Shown here one piece after another: positions 12,531 through 23,556 of a stretch of 64,000 nt of DNA. The stretch is from Parus major (taxonomy: Eukaryota > Chordata > Aves > Passeriformes > Paridae): the NCBI RefSeq assembly GCF_001522545.3, contig NC_031771.1, forward strand, positions 66,665,981 through 66,729,980, read 5' to 3'. The notes under the pieces are model-generated. The model searched no databases. It had not been told where the DNA came from and was given only the letters and a program-made list of their open reading frames with translations. A program made the translations under genes and the position numbers. The first letter of the stretch is position 1. The number at the start of each line of letters is the position of its first letter.

Positions 12531-12945
12531 GACAAAAAAACTCTGCTTTCCCTGAGGCTGAGCAGACAATCCAGAGCCCAGCCCTAAAAGTCAGAGCCTG
12601 GAAAACTCCAAGCTCCCCCAATCAGCTGAGTACCTGAGCTGAGCCTTCCTTTCTGAGGAGAAATGGAATGTTGCTCCTCCCCTGTTCCCAGCTGTTCATT
12701 GTCCAGAGGCAGCTCTGGAAGGGAAATGGAACCTGCAGACCCTGCAGCTCCCAAAAACTGTAATTTCTCTTGTGTTTTGTGGAAGAATTTTGTATGGGAG
12801 GAGAAAAATGACTGGCACGGGGTGCCCAGAGCAGCTGTGGCTGTCCCTGCATCCCTGGAAGTGCCCAGGGCCAGGTTGGAATGGGCTTGGAGCAGTCTGG
12901 GATAGTGGGAGGTGTCCCTGGCCATGGCAGGGGTGGCACTGAGTG
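12430..12945 (-). repeat. inverted duplicated segment, arm A
   Basis: The reverse complement of this segment matches 15465-15973 almost base for base, including about 280 bp of non-CR1 core (12531-12810) and CR1 pieces on both sides. Here the left CR1 piece continues unbroken to its 3' end near 12360, so this arm looks like the original arrangement. Confidence 0.9.
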
Positions 12946-12980
12946 GTCTTTGAGGTCTGTTCCAACCCAGTTCCGTGACT
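12811..12980 (+). mobile_element. CR1-type LINE 3' fragment
   Basis: ACTGGCACGGGGTGCCCAG to CTGTTCCAACCCAGTTCC; the outer part of arm A. Confidence 0.9.
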
Positions 12981-13159
12981 CCCCATTCCCACTTCCATGT
13001 CCTTTTCCTTCCCAACCCTTCCTTTCCCATTAACATTGGGCTGTGCTGCCCAACCCTCTTGAGCTGAGCCTCTCCCTGTATTTGTGCTCACACACACGAT
13101 TTTGGCTAAAACTGCCCCATCTTTGCCCAAATTTCAGCAGGCAGGTCACGACCACACGT

Positions 13160-13420
13160 CTCCAGGGAACAATCCCGCTTCCAGCTCCGTGATTAATTCC
13201 TCTTTATCCATCATAATGAGGTCCAGATTAGAGTTACCTTGAATTGTGGTCCGAACAACTTATGTCAGAATATAATTACCTGGAGGTGCTGAGAACTTTA
13301 GTGACACTCCCGTGGGGGATTTTTTACTTGAAGGATCTGAAGTCAGTCTGCTCGTATTTCCTCTCTGCACACTCAGGGAGAGCATGTAACCTATTTTAAA
13401 TGTCATCCTTATTTAGATTT
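13160..13420. other. possible conserved noncoding element
   Basis: GTGATTAATTCC, CATCATAATGAG, AGAATATAATTACCTGG and TTATTTAGATTTACGC in single-copy sequence between CR1 pieces. Confidence 0.22.
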
Positions 13421-13922
13421 ACGCACCTCAAACCCCCAAGCTCGAGGAGCCTCTGCAATAAACACGAGCACCAAACTCTCCAAAAATAACAGCCCTGGGC
13501 TGAGCGTCACTCGTGAAACAACAATGAGAACAAACCCACACATCTCTGCTCCTCCTGCCCCCTCTGCCCAGCAGGATTAAATCAGGGAGAGAGAGATTAC
13601 AGAGCATACCTGCAGCAATAAAACACACCTTGTTCTGAGCAAACTCGGTTCAAAAAGTCAGGAGGAGGCCTCCAGGCAGGCACCGAGCTCTGCGTGGCCA
13701 AAAGCTGAACAGGAATCACTCACCACTTACTGCCATGGGTAGAACAGACTCAGCTGGGGGAATTAATTTAATTTGTTCCAGCAGCTTCCCTAAAGCCAGT
13801 CCTGTAGCCCCTGGCTACCAAAACCTGGCCACACAAGCCAAATTTAAGGAGGTTTCACCCCACTCTGTGGTGCATCTCGGATGAGAGACTCCCCTGTGCT
13901 GCTCCCACGGCTTGGGGGTGAT

Positions 13923-13985
13923 GGAATCGTGGAATCTTTAAGGTTAGGAAAGACCTCCGAGGTCATCCAGTCCAATCATCAGGTG
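13923..13985 (-). mobile_element. CR1-like short tail
   Basis: GGAATCGTGGAATCTTTAAGG, TTAGGAAAGACCTCCGAGG and TCATCCAGTCCAATC. Confidence 0.7.
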
Positions 13986-15409
13986 TAGGACACAACAGCA
14001 GCAATATCTGCACTGGGGTAGGACCCACAGCTTTAAAAGACCAGACTAAATAAAAGCCTGCATGTCATCAAAAAAGTTCCAAAATTAGTATGAGAACAGC
14101 ACAAAAACTTTGGTCAATCAGGTCAGAGAACGCGCCAGGAGAAACAGGCTTAACATTGCCCAAAGGACCTCAAAATGCAGAAAGATGAAAAAAAAAATTT
14201 AAATAATAAAAAAATCATCCACTTCAAGTTAAAATTCAAATAGGCTTCAAACTTCCCCTTGTTGGCCTGACAGCTGGGATTTGGTGTGAAAATGCAAGGA
14301 AAAGAACTGGGTATAGACAAGGAAAAAATAGGTGTAAGAAGTTTATTTCTGAAAGCAGAGCTAAGCTCTTTTGTGCAGTCACCAGAGACTGTGTAAGTGA
14401 GAACGATCTTGTTCAGCGAGTTCCCAGGGGATCTGGCTTGGGAAGACGAGTGGGAGGGAGGAAGGGTTAAAAATATTTCTCAGAGAAAGCTTGGCTGCGG
14501 GATGTGTCTCCAGAGGGCCTGGAGCACAGGAGGGACTGGAGATAAACAGACATCTGGAGGTGCCATCCTCCTCACCAGGCTGGAGAGAGACACAATGTTG
14601 GTAACACAGGGGAAAGAGGAATCTGGAAATTCCCTGAGGAGGAGAATGAGGACACAGCACAAGTCGCAGCTCTGGCTGTGGAAGTCCCACTTCCCCCAGG
14701 AAAAGGGAGGAAATCATGAGCAGGAATTTCTGCACAGGGCAAAAAGGAGAGAGATTCCAGAGCCAAAGGATGGGGGGAAAGCCACAAAGGGACATTTTTA
14801 TAACAGAACCTAGGTATTGTCCTGGGTAGGCTGGAGGTTGGGCAAAAATACCTCCCAAATCCAACAGGATTGAGGATTTAAACCACAACAGACCACAACC
14901 TCCTCTTTAAACCTTTATAAACCACAACCCCCTTTTTTACCAATCCATCCGACCATGGACACCTCGTTAGCATTTTCAGTCAGAGGTTGTTTCACCTCCA
15001 GGAGCTGCAAAAACGAATCTCCACGGGACAGAAGCTGGGCATGAACAAAGGGGAGAAGGAACAACTTCTCATTGTATCAAGGGGTGGAATTCCTCAGGAG
15101 GAACCTGCCAAGAGCACTGGAGTGATGAGAACCCCGTGACACCACACTGGCAAACGCTTTTCTTTCCTCACCAAAGTGGGTACACGGAGTGCTCGGTGCA
15201 TCCATCAGGAAAGGACATCTCCTCTCAGCCTTTCTGCTCACCACAAATGGAATGTGGTAACCAGGGTTACTGGGGTTCTGCTCCTGGCAGTTTTGTTCCC
15301 AGAGAAAGCAAAATTCCCCCTCCCTCTTTTGGTGGTGCGTTGAAGGGATGGAACAGAGCTCTGCTGTACCAAACCCTGAGCGCAGGAAAACAGGAGAGCA
15401 GGCAATAAA

Positions 15410-15591
15410 TCACAGAATCATGGTATGGATTGGGTCAGAAGGGGTTTAAAGACCATCTTCCAACCCCTGCCATGGCCAGGGATGCCTCCCACTATCCCAG
15501 ACTGCTCCAAGCCCATTCCAGCCTGGCCCTGGGCACTTCCAGGGATGCAGGGACAGCCACAGCTGCTTTGGGCACCCCGTGCCAGTCATTT
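15410..15591 (-). mobile_element. CR1-type LINE 3' fragment, interrupted
   Basis: Begins at the tail TCACAGAATCATGGTATGG and breaks off at GCACCCCGTGCCAG, where the shared arm-B core begins. The missing CR1 continuation resumes at 15974. Confidence 0.88.
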
Positions 15592-15973
15592 TTCTTCTCT
15601 CAGACAAAATTCTTCCACAAAACACAAGAAAAAATACAGTTTTTGGGAGCTGCTGGGTCTGCAGGTTCCATTTCCCTTCCAGAGCTGCCTCTGGACAATG
15701 AACAGCTGGGAACAGGGGAGGAGCAACATTCCAATTCTCCTCGGAAAGGAAGGCTCAGCTCAGGTACTCAGCTGATTGGGGGAGCTTGGAGTTTTCCAGG
15801 CTCTGACTTTTAGGGCTGGGCTCTGGATTGTCTGCTCAGCCTCGGGGAAAGCAGAGGTTTTTTGTCTGGGGTTATTCCCAGCCCTGGCACAGCTGTCCAG
15901 GGCAGGGCTGGAGTCCCCATCCCTGCAGGGATTTAGAAGCCACGTGGATGTGGCACTTGGGGACAGGGGTCAG
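15465..15973 (+). repeat. inverted duplicated segment, arm B
   Basis: Inverted copy of 12430-12945, about 2.5 kb away. Differences are scattered single bases and small indels. The match stops abruptly at 15973, where the sequence changes to a different CR1 piece in the opposite orientation, so this arm looks like the derived copy. Confidence 0.9.
15858..15973 (+). mobile_element. truncated CR1 piece inside arm B
   Basis: CCCAGCCCTGGCACAGCTGT to GGGGACAGGGGTCAGG, then a sharp break into CR1 of the opposite orientation. Confidence 0.8.
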
Positions 15974-16170
15974 GAGCAGCCACAGCATCTCTGGGCACCC
16001 TGTGCCAGGTCCTCCTCATCCTCACAGCCAGGAATTCCTTCCCAATATCCCATCTCAGCTTAAGGCCACATTCTCCCTTGTCCTGTAATTCCAGCCTTTG
16101 CCCAAAATCCCGCCCCAGTCTTCCTGTAAACCCCTTTAGGTACTGGAAAATCTCCCCAAATCCTCTCCAC
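15974..16170 (-). mobile_element. CR1-type LINE internal fragment
   Basis: AGCCACAGCATCTCTGGGC, AATTCCTTCCCAATATCCC, CCTTTAGGTACTGGAAAATC. Reads as the 5'-ward continuation of the piece at 15410-15591. Confidence 0.8.
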
Positions 16171-16494
16171 AACCAGAGCTTCACCTCTCCTTACCCTTCC
16201 AGGTTCCAGCATCCTGCATCCCCACCCTTTCACACACCAAATTTACCATTTTCCATGTTTCTTACAGCCTCCTGAAGGAGCAGCTCTACCACAGCCAGAA
16301 TTCCTGGGGTGAACTGCAGCTCGCTCCCCAGAGAGCCCCAAGGGCCCCTGTGTGGGGGTTAAAAATTACCAGAAAAATTATTCATTTCTTGCTGTGAGCT
16401 ATGGATTTGGAAAAGGGCAAAAAAGGCTTAAAACTTAAAAGGAATAAAAAAAGTTTACTAATAAAAGGACAACAATAAAAAACCAGAATAAATC

Positions 16495-16965
16495 TCAGAA
16501 TAAATATATATATTTACATTATGTATATATATATATAATCGATATAAATATTTATATATCATAATAAATTTATATAAATGTATATAAATATATTCTATGT
16601 ATTTATCTATTTCTAGAATTATATTATATTATATTATATTATATTATATTATATTATATTATATTATATTATATTATATTATATTTATTATATTATATTA
16701 TATTATGTTATGTTATGTTATATTATGTTATATTATGTTATATTATGTTATATTATGTTATATTATGTTATATTAATTTTATGGGGTTCTAATTAATTTA
16801 TTTATTAATGAATTTTAAATTTTATTTTATTTATTTATTTTATTATTTTATTTTTATTTCTTTTATATTTATACAATTTTTATAAATATTTTTATAAAAA
16901 TATAAATATATTTTTAATAAATATATAACTTTTTAAAAATAAATATAAAGATATAAATAATAAAT
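16495..16965. repeat. AT-rich tract with TATTA pentamer and TATTATGTTA decamer arrays
   Basis: Nearly pure A/T. Its core (about 16619-16774) begins as perfect TATTA pentamers and changes into a ten-base unit TATTATGTTA repeated several times. Flanks are TATATA- and TTTATTTA-rich. Confidence 0.95.
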
Positions 16966-18476
16966 CTGGCCTCTCAATCCAGCCCTGCTGGGAAATACTG
17001 AGGTATTTGATGTAGGTTTTTTATCTCAGGGCAGTTCCTGCTGCAAGGAATGGGCAGGAACTGACCCAGCCCTCACATTCTGTGATGGACTGATGGCATT
17101 CCTGATTGAGAGGACTTAAGGGAACATCCAGCTCCTGCATCCAGAATTTTGTTCACCTGTGCTTTATAAACACAACAGAATGGATTTATTTTGTTTTTAA
17201 AGCTGTTATAGGGAAGTTTGTCTCTGGAAATTCTACTTTCCTTGGAGAACTTGGTCACCTGTGGTCGAGGTGGCATCACAAGATGGGACAGCCAGGCTGG
17301 GGATCCATTTCCACATCATATTATTAACATTTAAATTCAGGTTTTACTTCAGTAACTTTACTAGAAATGTGCTGAATCTGTTCTTTATTTTTTTTTCCTT
17401 AAGCCTTCCCCTGAGACATTCTGAGCTGAACATTTCAGGTATCTCAAAAAGGGAACAAAACACAGCTCAGATCCCAAAATAACCATCAGCAGAGGCAACA
17501 CGGGAGCAGGGAAACAGCTCTTGGTTTTCTTTCTCCTTTTATCTCTTTTTATCTTCACCTGGGAGGAAAAACAGAGGAATTTCTGCTCCTTGCTCTGCTG
17601 ATTTGGGGCAAGGGCTCCACACAGGGGTCTGCAGCCCCACAGGAACTTCACACTGGGGTCTTTGAAGCATTTTGACCTGGATTTAACCAGCTGAATCGAG
17701 GCTGTCCCCTTCCTTTACAACATCTGTAGGGTCAACTAAAAAGCAGGAGCAGAAGGGAGGATTTTGGTGTTCAGACTCTTCTTTAGTTGAGCTTCTCCTC
17801 CCAGGCCTGAGAGGGGATTCACTCTGCTTTTTTTTCCCATTGTTTTTCTTTTCCCCTCACTTTTCTCCTCCAAGAGGCAACTCTAAAACGGCACCGAGGC
17901 TGAGAATGGATTTTTAACACAACAGAAAAGTCCAAAACCTCCTCTGGGGATCAAGTGACCCCTTCAAGGAAAGAAGGATGAGACTTCATGGAGGGAGGAA
18001 TGCTGAGGTTTCACTCCATGCAAACCAGGTGTGATACAGCAGCAAAAAGCTGCTGGTGAAGCAAAGACACAAACTCCACACCAGGGCTGGGCTTTGAACC
18101 AAAACCCACCACTTCCCCCAAACCCCAGCAGCTTTTCTTTCTGGACAGGGTTCACCAGCTCCCTTTTTTCCCACTGGAAATGAGAGAAAATCTGGATTCA
18201 CATGATACATGAATAACTGAAAGCCTCTGACTTAGAGACAAAAGGAAGGGGAAAAAATAAAAGAGAAAGAAAAGAATAAAAAGGCAATTAAATTAAGTCA
18301 CGATAATTTATCTGGTGTGATGCCCTGGTTGAGACAGGTTTTCCCCAAACTTTAGCCTCATGCAGGTGTCAGTGAACTCATCAAGGGCTGACTGACAGCC
18401 TTGAGGATGTTTCCAGCCCATTAAGCAATGTGTTCCTCAGGAAAAGCCAAGAGCATCCTTCACCTTTTGCTTTTGC
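16966..18476. other. no recognised feature
   Basis: Single-copy sequence right of the AT tract. No gene, RNA or mobile element recognised. Confidence 0.6.
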
Positions 18477-18642
18477 AATCCCAGAATGGGTTGGGCTGGG
18501 TGGGACCTTAAAAATCATCTCATCCCACCCCTGGATGGGGAGGGACAACTTCCACCAGCCCAGGGTGCTCCAAGCCCTGTCCAGCCTGGCCTTGGACACT
18601 TCCAGGGATCCAGGGACAGCCACAACTTCTCTGGGAATCTGT
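18477..18642 (-). mobile_element. CR1-type LINE 3' fragment
   Basis: CCCAGAATGGGTTGGGCTGG at the 3' tail; truncated at CACAACTTCTCTGGGA. Confidence 0.92.
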
Positions 18643-19409
18643 GCCTGCACTTGGAGGGGGAACAGGAAGGAAAACAGGTCTGGATGAGGCTGCACAGACA
18701 ACTGCACACCCAGAGCAGAAAAACAGGGATTTAAATGATCACAAAACCTCTCCAGTGTCCAGATCACAAAGAAAATGTTGATTTGCTCCTCGCTGTGCTG
18801 TTAGTAGGATGGGAATGTGATTGCTGGCCTGGGCAGTGATGGGAAAACTGCTGGGAGAAGACCATGAGTCCCAAATCTTTTCTTGGCTCAGCCTTTGAAG
18901 GCTCTCTGCAACAGGGCAGGGATTGTGCTGGAAATGTTGGATGGGCTGGACTCCCAAAGGCACAAAAGGGATGAGAACACCTCCAGGGAGAGCAGGAGAC
19001 ACTCAGCCACGGCAGGCTGGCTGCAGACAGTCAGAAATGTTCTCTTCCAACAAAAGGTTGAGCCAGGACAGGGGGAAAATGCCTCCCTGGGCCACTCCAG
19101 CAGCGTCTTCCCCCGCCACGGGCTGTGCCAGAGGAATCCTCGGGGCTCTTTGTGCACACATTAGGCTTGGATTGAGAGCTATTGTTGTTCCTCCCCTCCC
19201 CTGCTGCCAAGACAGAGCAGATGGGTGAGATCAGCACTGTCTGGGAGCCAGAGGCAGCAGGAGCTTCCCAGGAACTGAATTCTGCATCCCAGAGGGACCA
19301 GCCAGTGCAGGATGGAGTTCAGCAGGTCCTGGATGATGCTGAGCTGTTCCTCCTCATGTCCCTCAGCTCCAGGAAGAGGGGCTGGCTTCTAGAACTGGTG
19401 TTAGCAAGA

Positions 19410-19535
19410 AACTCTTTGCTAGAAAGGTGGTGAGGCCCTGGCACAGGGTGCCCAGAGAAGCTGTGGCTGCCCCTGAATCCCTGGAAGTGTCCAAGGCCAG
19501 GCTGGACAGGGCTTGGAGCAGCCTGGTCTGACCTG
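19410..19535 (+). mobile_element. CR1-type LINE fragment lacking its tail
   Basis: GAAACTCTTTGCTAGAAAGG, GCCCTGGCACAGGGTGCCC, GCTTGGAGCAGCCTGG; the usual AACCCAAACC end is missing. Confidence 0.85.
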
Positions 19536-19608
19536 AGCGTGTGATTTTTCTCTCCCTCTTTCAACCAGGCTCAAAGTGCAAGTTTCCCTCCTTAAATTAT
19601 ATATATAA

Positions 19609-19770
19609 TGAGGAAATCATGGAATGGTTGGGTCGGAAGGGACCTTAAAGAGCATCCAGTTCCACCACTGTCATGGTCAGGGACCCCTTCCGCTGTCCCA
19701 GGTCGCTCCAAGCCCTGTCCAACCTGGCCTTGGACACCTCCAGGGATCCAGGGGCATCCCTGCATCCCTT
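19609..19770 (-). mobile_element. CR1-type LINE 3' fragment
   Basis: AAATCATGGAATGGTTGGGT at the tail to CCAGGGATCCAGGGGC. About 75 bp from, and opposed to, the preceding fragment. Confidence 0.92.
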
Positions 19771-20315
19771 CTTCTCTCACCCCACACTGATTTAAGGCCT
19801 TTAATGACTTGCCTTGGCAGGAGGGGCTGGAGGGACACAAGGCCTCTGTCCCTGTGAGGTGGGTGGGATACACAAAGGAAGGAGCACATCCCAACCCTTT
19901 CTGTGCCCACTCCATCCTCCCACATTCCCCCCAGGATCCCACCCACGCCTGCTGCTGGTCTGTCCTTTTTCCCTGGCCTCTCCAGGAGCCATCACATTCC
20001 CAGGAAAGTTTATTGTTAAAACTTGCACCCACCTCAGCTCAGCAAACAGCAGCCAGAGGAAGGGACACCCTTCCCAAACCCAGCCAAACCCAAAACATTT
20101 GTGTTTCACCGGCTTTGCAGCAGTGATTTTAATCTGCAGCACACACCAAGCCAGGCCTTGCCTTTGAGAAATCCCTTCTCAGCCCTGTTCTGTCATGACC
20201 ACACCCCACTGCCAGGGATAGGGACAGCAGGGCCTTTTAGATTTTAGGGGAGAAATTGCATAATTCGAGATTTTTTGCTCCATCTTCAGCAGAAGGAAAG
20301 CTGCAAGGAACACAG

Positions 20316-20560
20316 GGAATCATGGAATGGGTTGGGTTGGGAGGGTTGTTAAAGCTCACCCAGTTCTACCCCTGGAGCAGGGACACCTTCCACAAACCCA
20401 GCTCCATCCAGCCTGGCTTTGGACACTTCCAGGGATCCAGGGACAGCCACAGCTTCTCTGGGCACCCTGTGCCAGGGCCTGCCCACCCTCCCAGGGAACA
20501 ATTCCTGCCCAATATCCCATCCATCCCTGCCCTCTGGCAGTGGGAAGCCATTCCCTGTGT
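20316..20560 (-). mobile_element. CR1-type LINE 3' fragment
   Basis: GAATCATGGAATGGGTTGGG tail, then CCACAGCTTCTCTGGGCACC and AGCCATTCCCTGTGTCC. Confidence 0.93.
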
Positions 20561-20983
20561 CCAGCAATCCCAAGAGTCCATTCAGGATGGAATCCAGTGA
20601 ATCTGACAGCTCAGGGCATTCAGGAGGCACCACAATTTGCACTTCTTTGTGCTCCTCTCAGTGCCAGCAAAGGGAGAGGGGATGTGTCTGCTGGTGCAGG
20701 AGGAACTTCAGCACTTACCTCAAGGGGTTCCTCAGGGAAAAACAACAAAAATTCCTATTGTTGCACAGGAAACACATCTTCCAGGAGTGTTCAGCATCCA
20801 GCCTGCCTCTGGGACCTTCCCTGAGTGCTGGTGACATCTCTCCTGACCTGGAGCAAGGAACTTCCTCCTCATTTCCCTGGGATGGGGAGGGCAGCGATCC
20901 CAATCCAGCACCACAGCCAGGAGGGTGCAGGAATCTCCGGATTCTGGAGAAGAGAAAGTCTGGGGACACCTTCAAACACCTTC

Positions 20984-21265
20984 CAGGGCCTGAAGGGGCT
21001 CCAGGAGAGCTGGAGAGGGACTGGGGACAAGGGATGGAGGGACAGGACACAGGGAATGGCTCCCACTGCCAGAGGGCAGGGATGGATGGGATATTGAGCA
21101 GGAATTGTTCCCTGTGAGGGTGGGCAGGCCTTGGAATGATTTCCCAGAGAAGCTGTGGCTGCCCCTGGATCCCTGGAAGTGTCCAAGGCCAGGATGGATC
21201 CAGCTGGGATGATGGAAAGTGTCCCTGCCCAGGGCAGGGGGTGGAACTGGCTTGGTTCTTAAATC
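20984..21265 (+). mobile_element. CR1-type LINE fragment
   Basis: Starts GGCCTGAAGGGGCTCCAGG, runs through GAGAAGCTGTGGCTGCCCC to GGGGGTGGAACTGGCTTGG; the last tail bases are lost. Opposed to the fragment at 20316. Confidence 0.92.
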
Positions 21266-21894
21266 CCAACTTCTGGTTTGATGCTCTCAAGCACCTTGGA
21301 TATCCCACACCTCTGTCCCAAAAATCCTGTGGCCCATCCCTACAGCCCCTGTAGCCTCTCCTTGTTTTCCAGCTCCTCTTTTTCTCCAGAGCTTCCCAAG
21401 GCAAGCAGAGGCCCAAGGAAAAGGCCATGGCCAGACCCAGCTCCAAGGCTGACAAGATAAAGAGTTAAAGCAGGCAAAGCCAAACCTTTGGAAGAAAAAG
21501 GACTCTGCAATAAATCAAGATATTAGAAGGCAGGAAGGTGCTGTATAGAGGAATCAAAGTCCGGAACAGGATGTATATAAAGCAAATATTGAACTAACTT
21601 TGATAACACAGAAAAATGGAAGATTTTTGGTGGGGTTGAGCGAAGGCTCAATTTGAACCATTAGAAATTTCCTGTTTCACTCGTGTGGGGAGGTTTTGCA
21701 GTGATCTATACAATGCATTGTGTGCCTGCTGATTTCCTAGCCATGAATGGGTCACCCACATTTTTACTTTCCATGCTTTTCTTTTTTTGTTGTGTTTTTT
21801 TTTGTCTGTCCTGGAGCTATAAAACCATTGAAATCCTCCAGGCCTTGCCCATTGGGTGTTTTCTTTCCTACCAAGACATCAAACTGCCCTGAAG

Positions 21895-22110
21895 GTTTAT
21901 TTTAAGCTAATTCAATAGGAGGGATCACACAAGCACCTTGTGGAACGTGTACAATGGGAGCCGAACCCAGGGCTATTCAATTAACAAGTGCTCCCATTTC
22001 CATGCAATTCCCCTTGGGAATTCATTACTTTAATTAGGCTGGTAATTTATGAAGCTAAAGAGGCACCATTTGTTGGCAGACACGTAGGCAAAGAAATTCC
22101 AGATGAGTTC
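21895..22110. other. possible conserved noncoding element
   Basis: Clustered AAGCTAATTCAATAGG, CTATTCAATTAACAAG and TTTAATTAGGCTGGTAATTT; no repeats and no long frame. Confidence 0.25.
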
Positions 22111-22324
22111 ACATGGAAGGAAGAGGAGCTTTAGAAAATCTGAGGAGAGCTGGAAACCTCTCCAGATTCAACCAGACTGACCAAAATGAGGTAAGAGACA
22201 GGACTAAAAACCCTGATCTGGGGAATGTTCAGGAAAATCTACCTCATCTCTCTTATGAAATGAAACTCACACAGTTCTCCATTGTCTAAATCCTGTCCAA
22301 GCATTTTTAGCTTTCCATTTTTTT

Positions 22325-22475
22325 TCATGGAGAGGGCTCTCCAGGCCTGGCACAGCTGCCCAGTGTTGGAGTCCCCAGCCCTGGAGGGATTTAAAAGCCG
22401 TGTGGAATTTGGGGACACAGGTCAGTGCTGGGGGAATGGTTGGACTTGGTAATCTTGGAGAGCTTTTGAGCAATG
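22325..22475 (+). mobile_element. CR1-type LINE 3' fragment
   Basis: CCAGGCCTGGCACAGCTGCC, GGGATTTAAAAGCCGTGTGG, TTGGACTTGGTAATCTTGGAG. Confidence 0.88.
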
Positions 22476-22489
22476 TGTAATAACTCTTT

Positions 22490-22755
22490 CCATGAAGAAT
22501 TTTTCCCAAATATCCAATCTAAACCTCCCCTGGCCCAGCCTGAGCTGTTCCCTCTCCTCCTGTCCCTGTTCCCTGGGAGCAGAGCCCGACCCCCCCGGCT
22601 GTCCCCTCCTGGCAGGGAGTTGTACAGAGCCAGAAGGGTCCCTTGAGCCTCCTTTTCTCCAGGCTGAGCCCCTTTCCCAGCTCCCTCAGCCCCTCCTGGG
22701 GCTCCAGACCCTTCCCCAGCCCCTCAATGTCTGTCCTGTACCTGGAGACCCCAAA
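22490..22755 (-). mobile_element. CR1-type LINE internal fragment
   Basis: GAATTTTTCCCAAATATCC, CCTCCTGTCCCTGTTCCCTG, GGCTGAGCCCCTTTCCCAGC. It abuts the preceding, opposed fragment. Confidence 0.88.
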
Positions 22756-23519
22756 AGCACCCCCAGCACTGGAGGTGCCCCAGCAGTGCCAGCCCAGGGG
22801 ACGGGCACTGCCCTGGCCCTGCTGCCACCCCAGAAATTCCTGATTTACAGGTGGGAGCTGCTTTCCAAAGCCAGGAATTTGGATTGGATTGGATTTCAGT
22901 GCAAAGTCCGTGCCCCAGAAGCTGCTGGTTTATGTGCACACCTGGAATATGCAAAGCAGACTGGATTGAACAGGCTGGTTTTACATAAACCGTTCATAAA
23001 AACCAAATTGAGCACAAAACCTTCCCCCAACAAATGCAAAAGTGATGTAAAACAGAGGCAGAAATCAGCTGCAGGCTCAGTTTAACCAGCAAAAATGTGA
23101 TTCACGCTCAGCCCCTCGGGGAAAGAAGGGTAAGGTGGGATTGCCCTCTCCATGGCAGCCAGATTTGAGATCCATGGATCTCAAAGCTGCATCCCCATCT
23201 CTGTGAGCACAAGGAGGAAGGTTTAGCACCTCCCTGCATTTGTAAATCTGCAAACAGCAACTTCTGCTCACACACAGCTGCTGAAAAACAGCAGCACAAA
23301 GCAGATGAATCTTCTTCTGGTTTGAATTTTACCCAATTAAAAGCCCAAGGAAGAAGGTCTAAAAATAGCAGGAAAAAAAAAAAAAAACACAAAATCTTAA
23401 TTTTTTTTATATTTTACTTTGAATATAAACAACTCACCTTTCTGCCAGTTTAAAAATTTTAAATGAAAACCACTCAAAGTTTAAAAATTCCAGTTTAGGA
23501 ACCTGTGAGTTTCTAAAAG

Positions 23520-23556
23520 GAGTCAAAGCCAGGCCAGTGGATGGATATTGTTTATT
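23520..23556 (-). terminator. candidate polyadenylation signal
   Basis: On the minus strand GAACCAATAAACAATATCC: canonical AATAAA at 23556-23551, preceded by T-rich UTR-like sequence and followed within 35 bases by TGGCTTTGACTCCTTTTAG. No other minus AATAAA nearby has such context. It would end a transcript entering from the right. Confidence 0.4.

Noticed and set aside
15430..15813. Matching open frames in the two inverted arms (12584-13036 - and 15430-15813 +) that could suggest a conserved protein
   Set aside because: The likeness follows from the recent DNA duplication. The frames begin in CR1 tail sequence and similar frames are open in other phases too.
20419..21455. Overlapping 232-codon (+) and 246-codon (-) frames
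   Set aside because: They lie over two opposed CR1 3' noncoding ends and show no protein-family resemblance.
22492..23085. 197-codon plus-strand frame
   Set aside because: Its first half is antisense to a CR1 internal segment; the rest is unrelated and unsupported.
1..23500. SLC4A11, the expected neighbour of DNAAF9
   Set aside because: Compared the translated frames with the transporter's distinctive membrane segments as remembered; nothing matched. It may lie further left.
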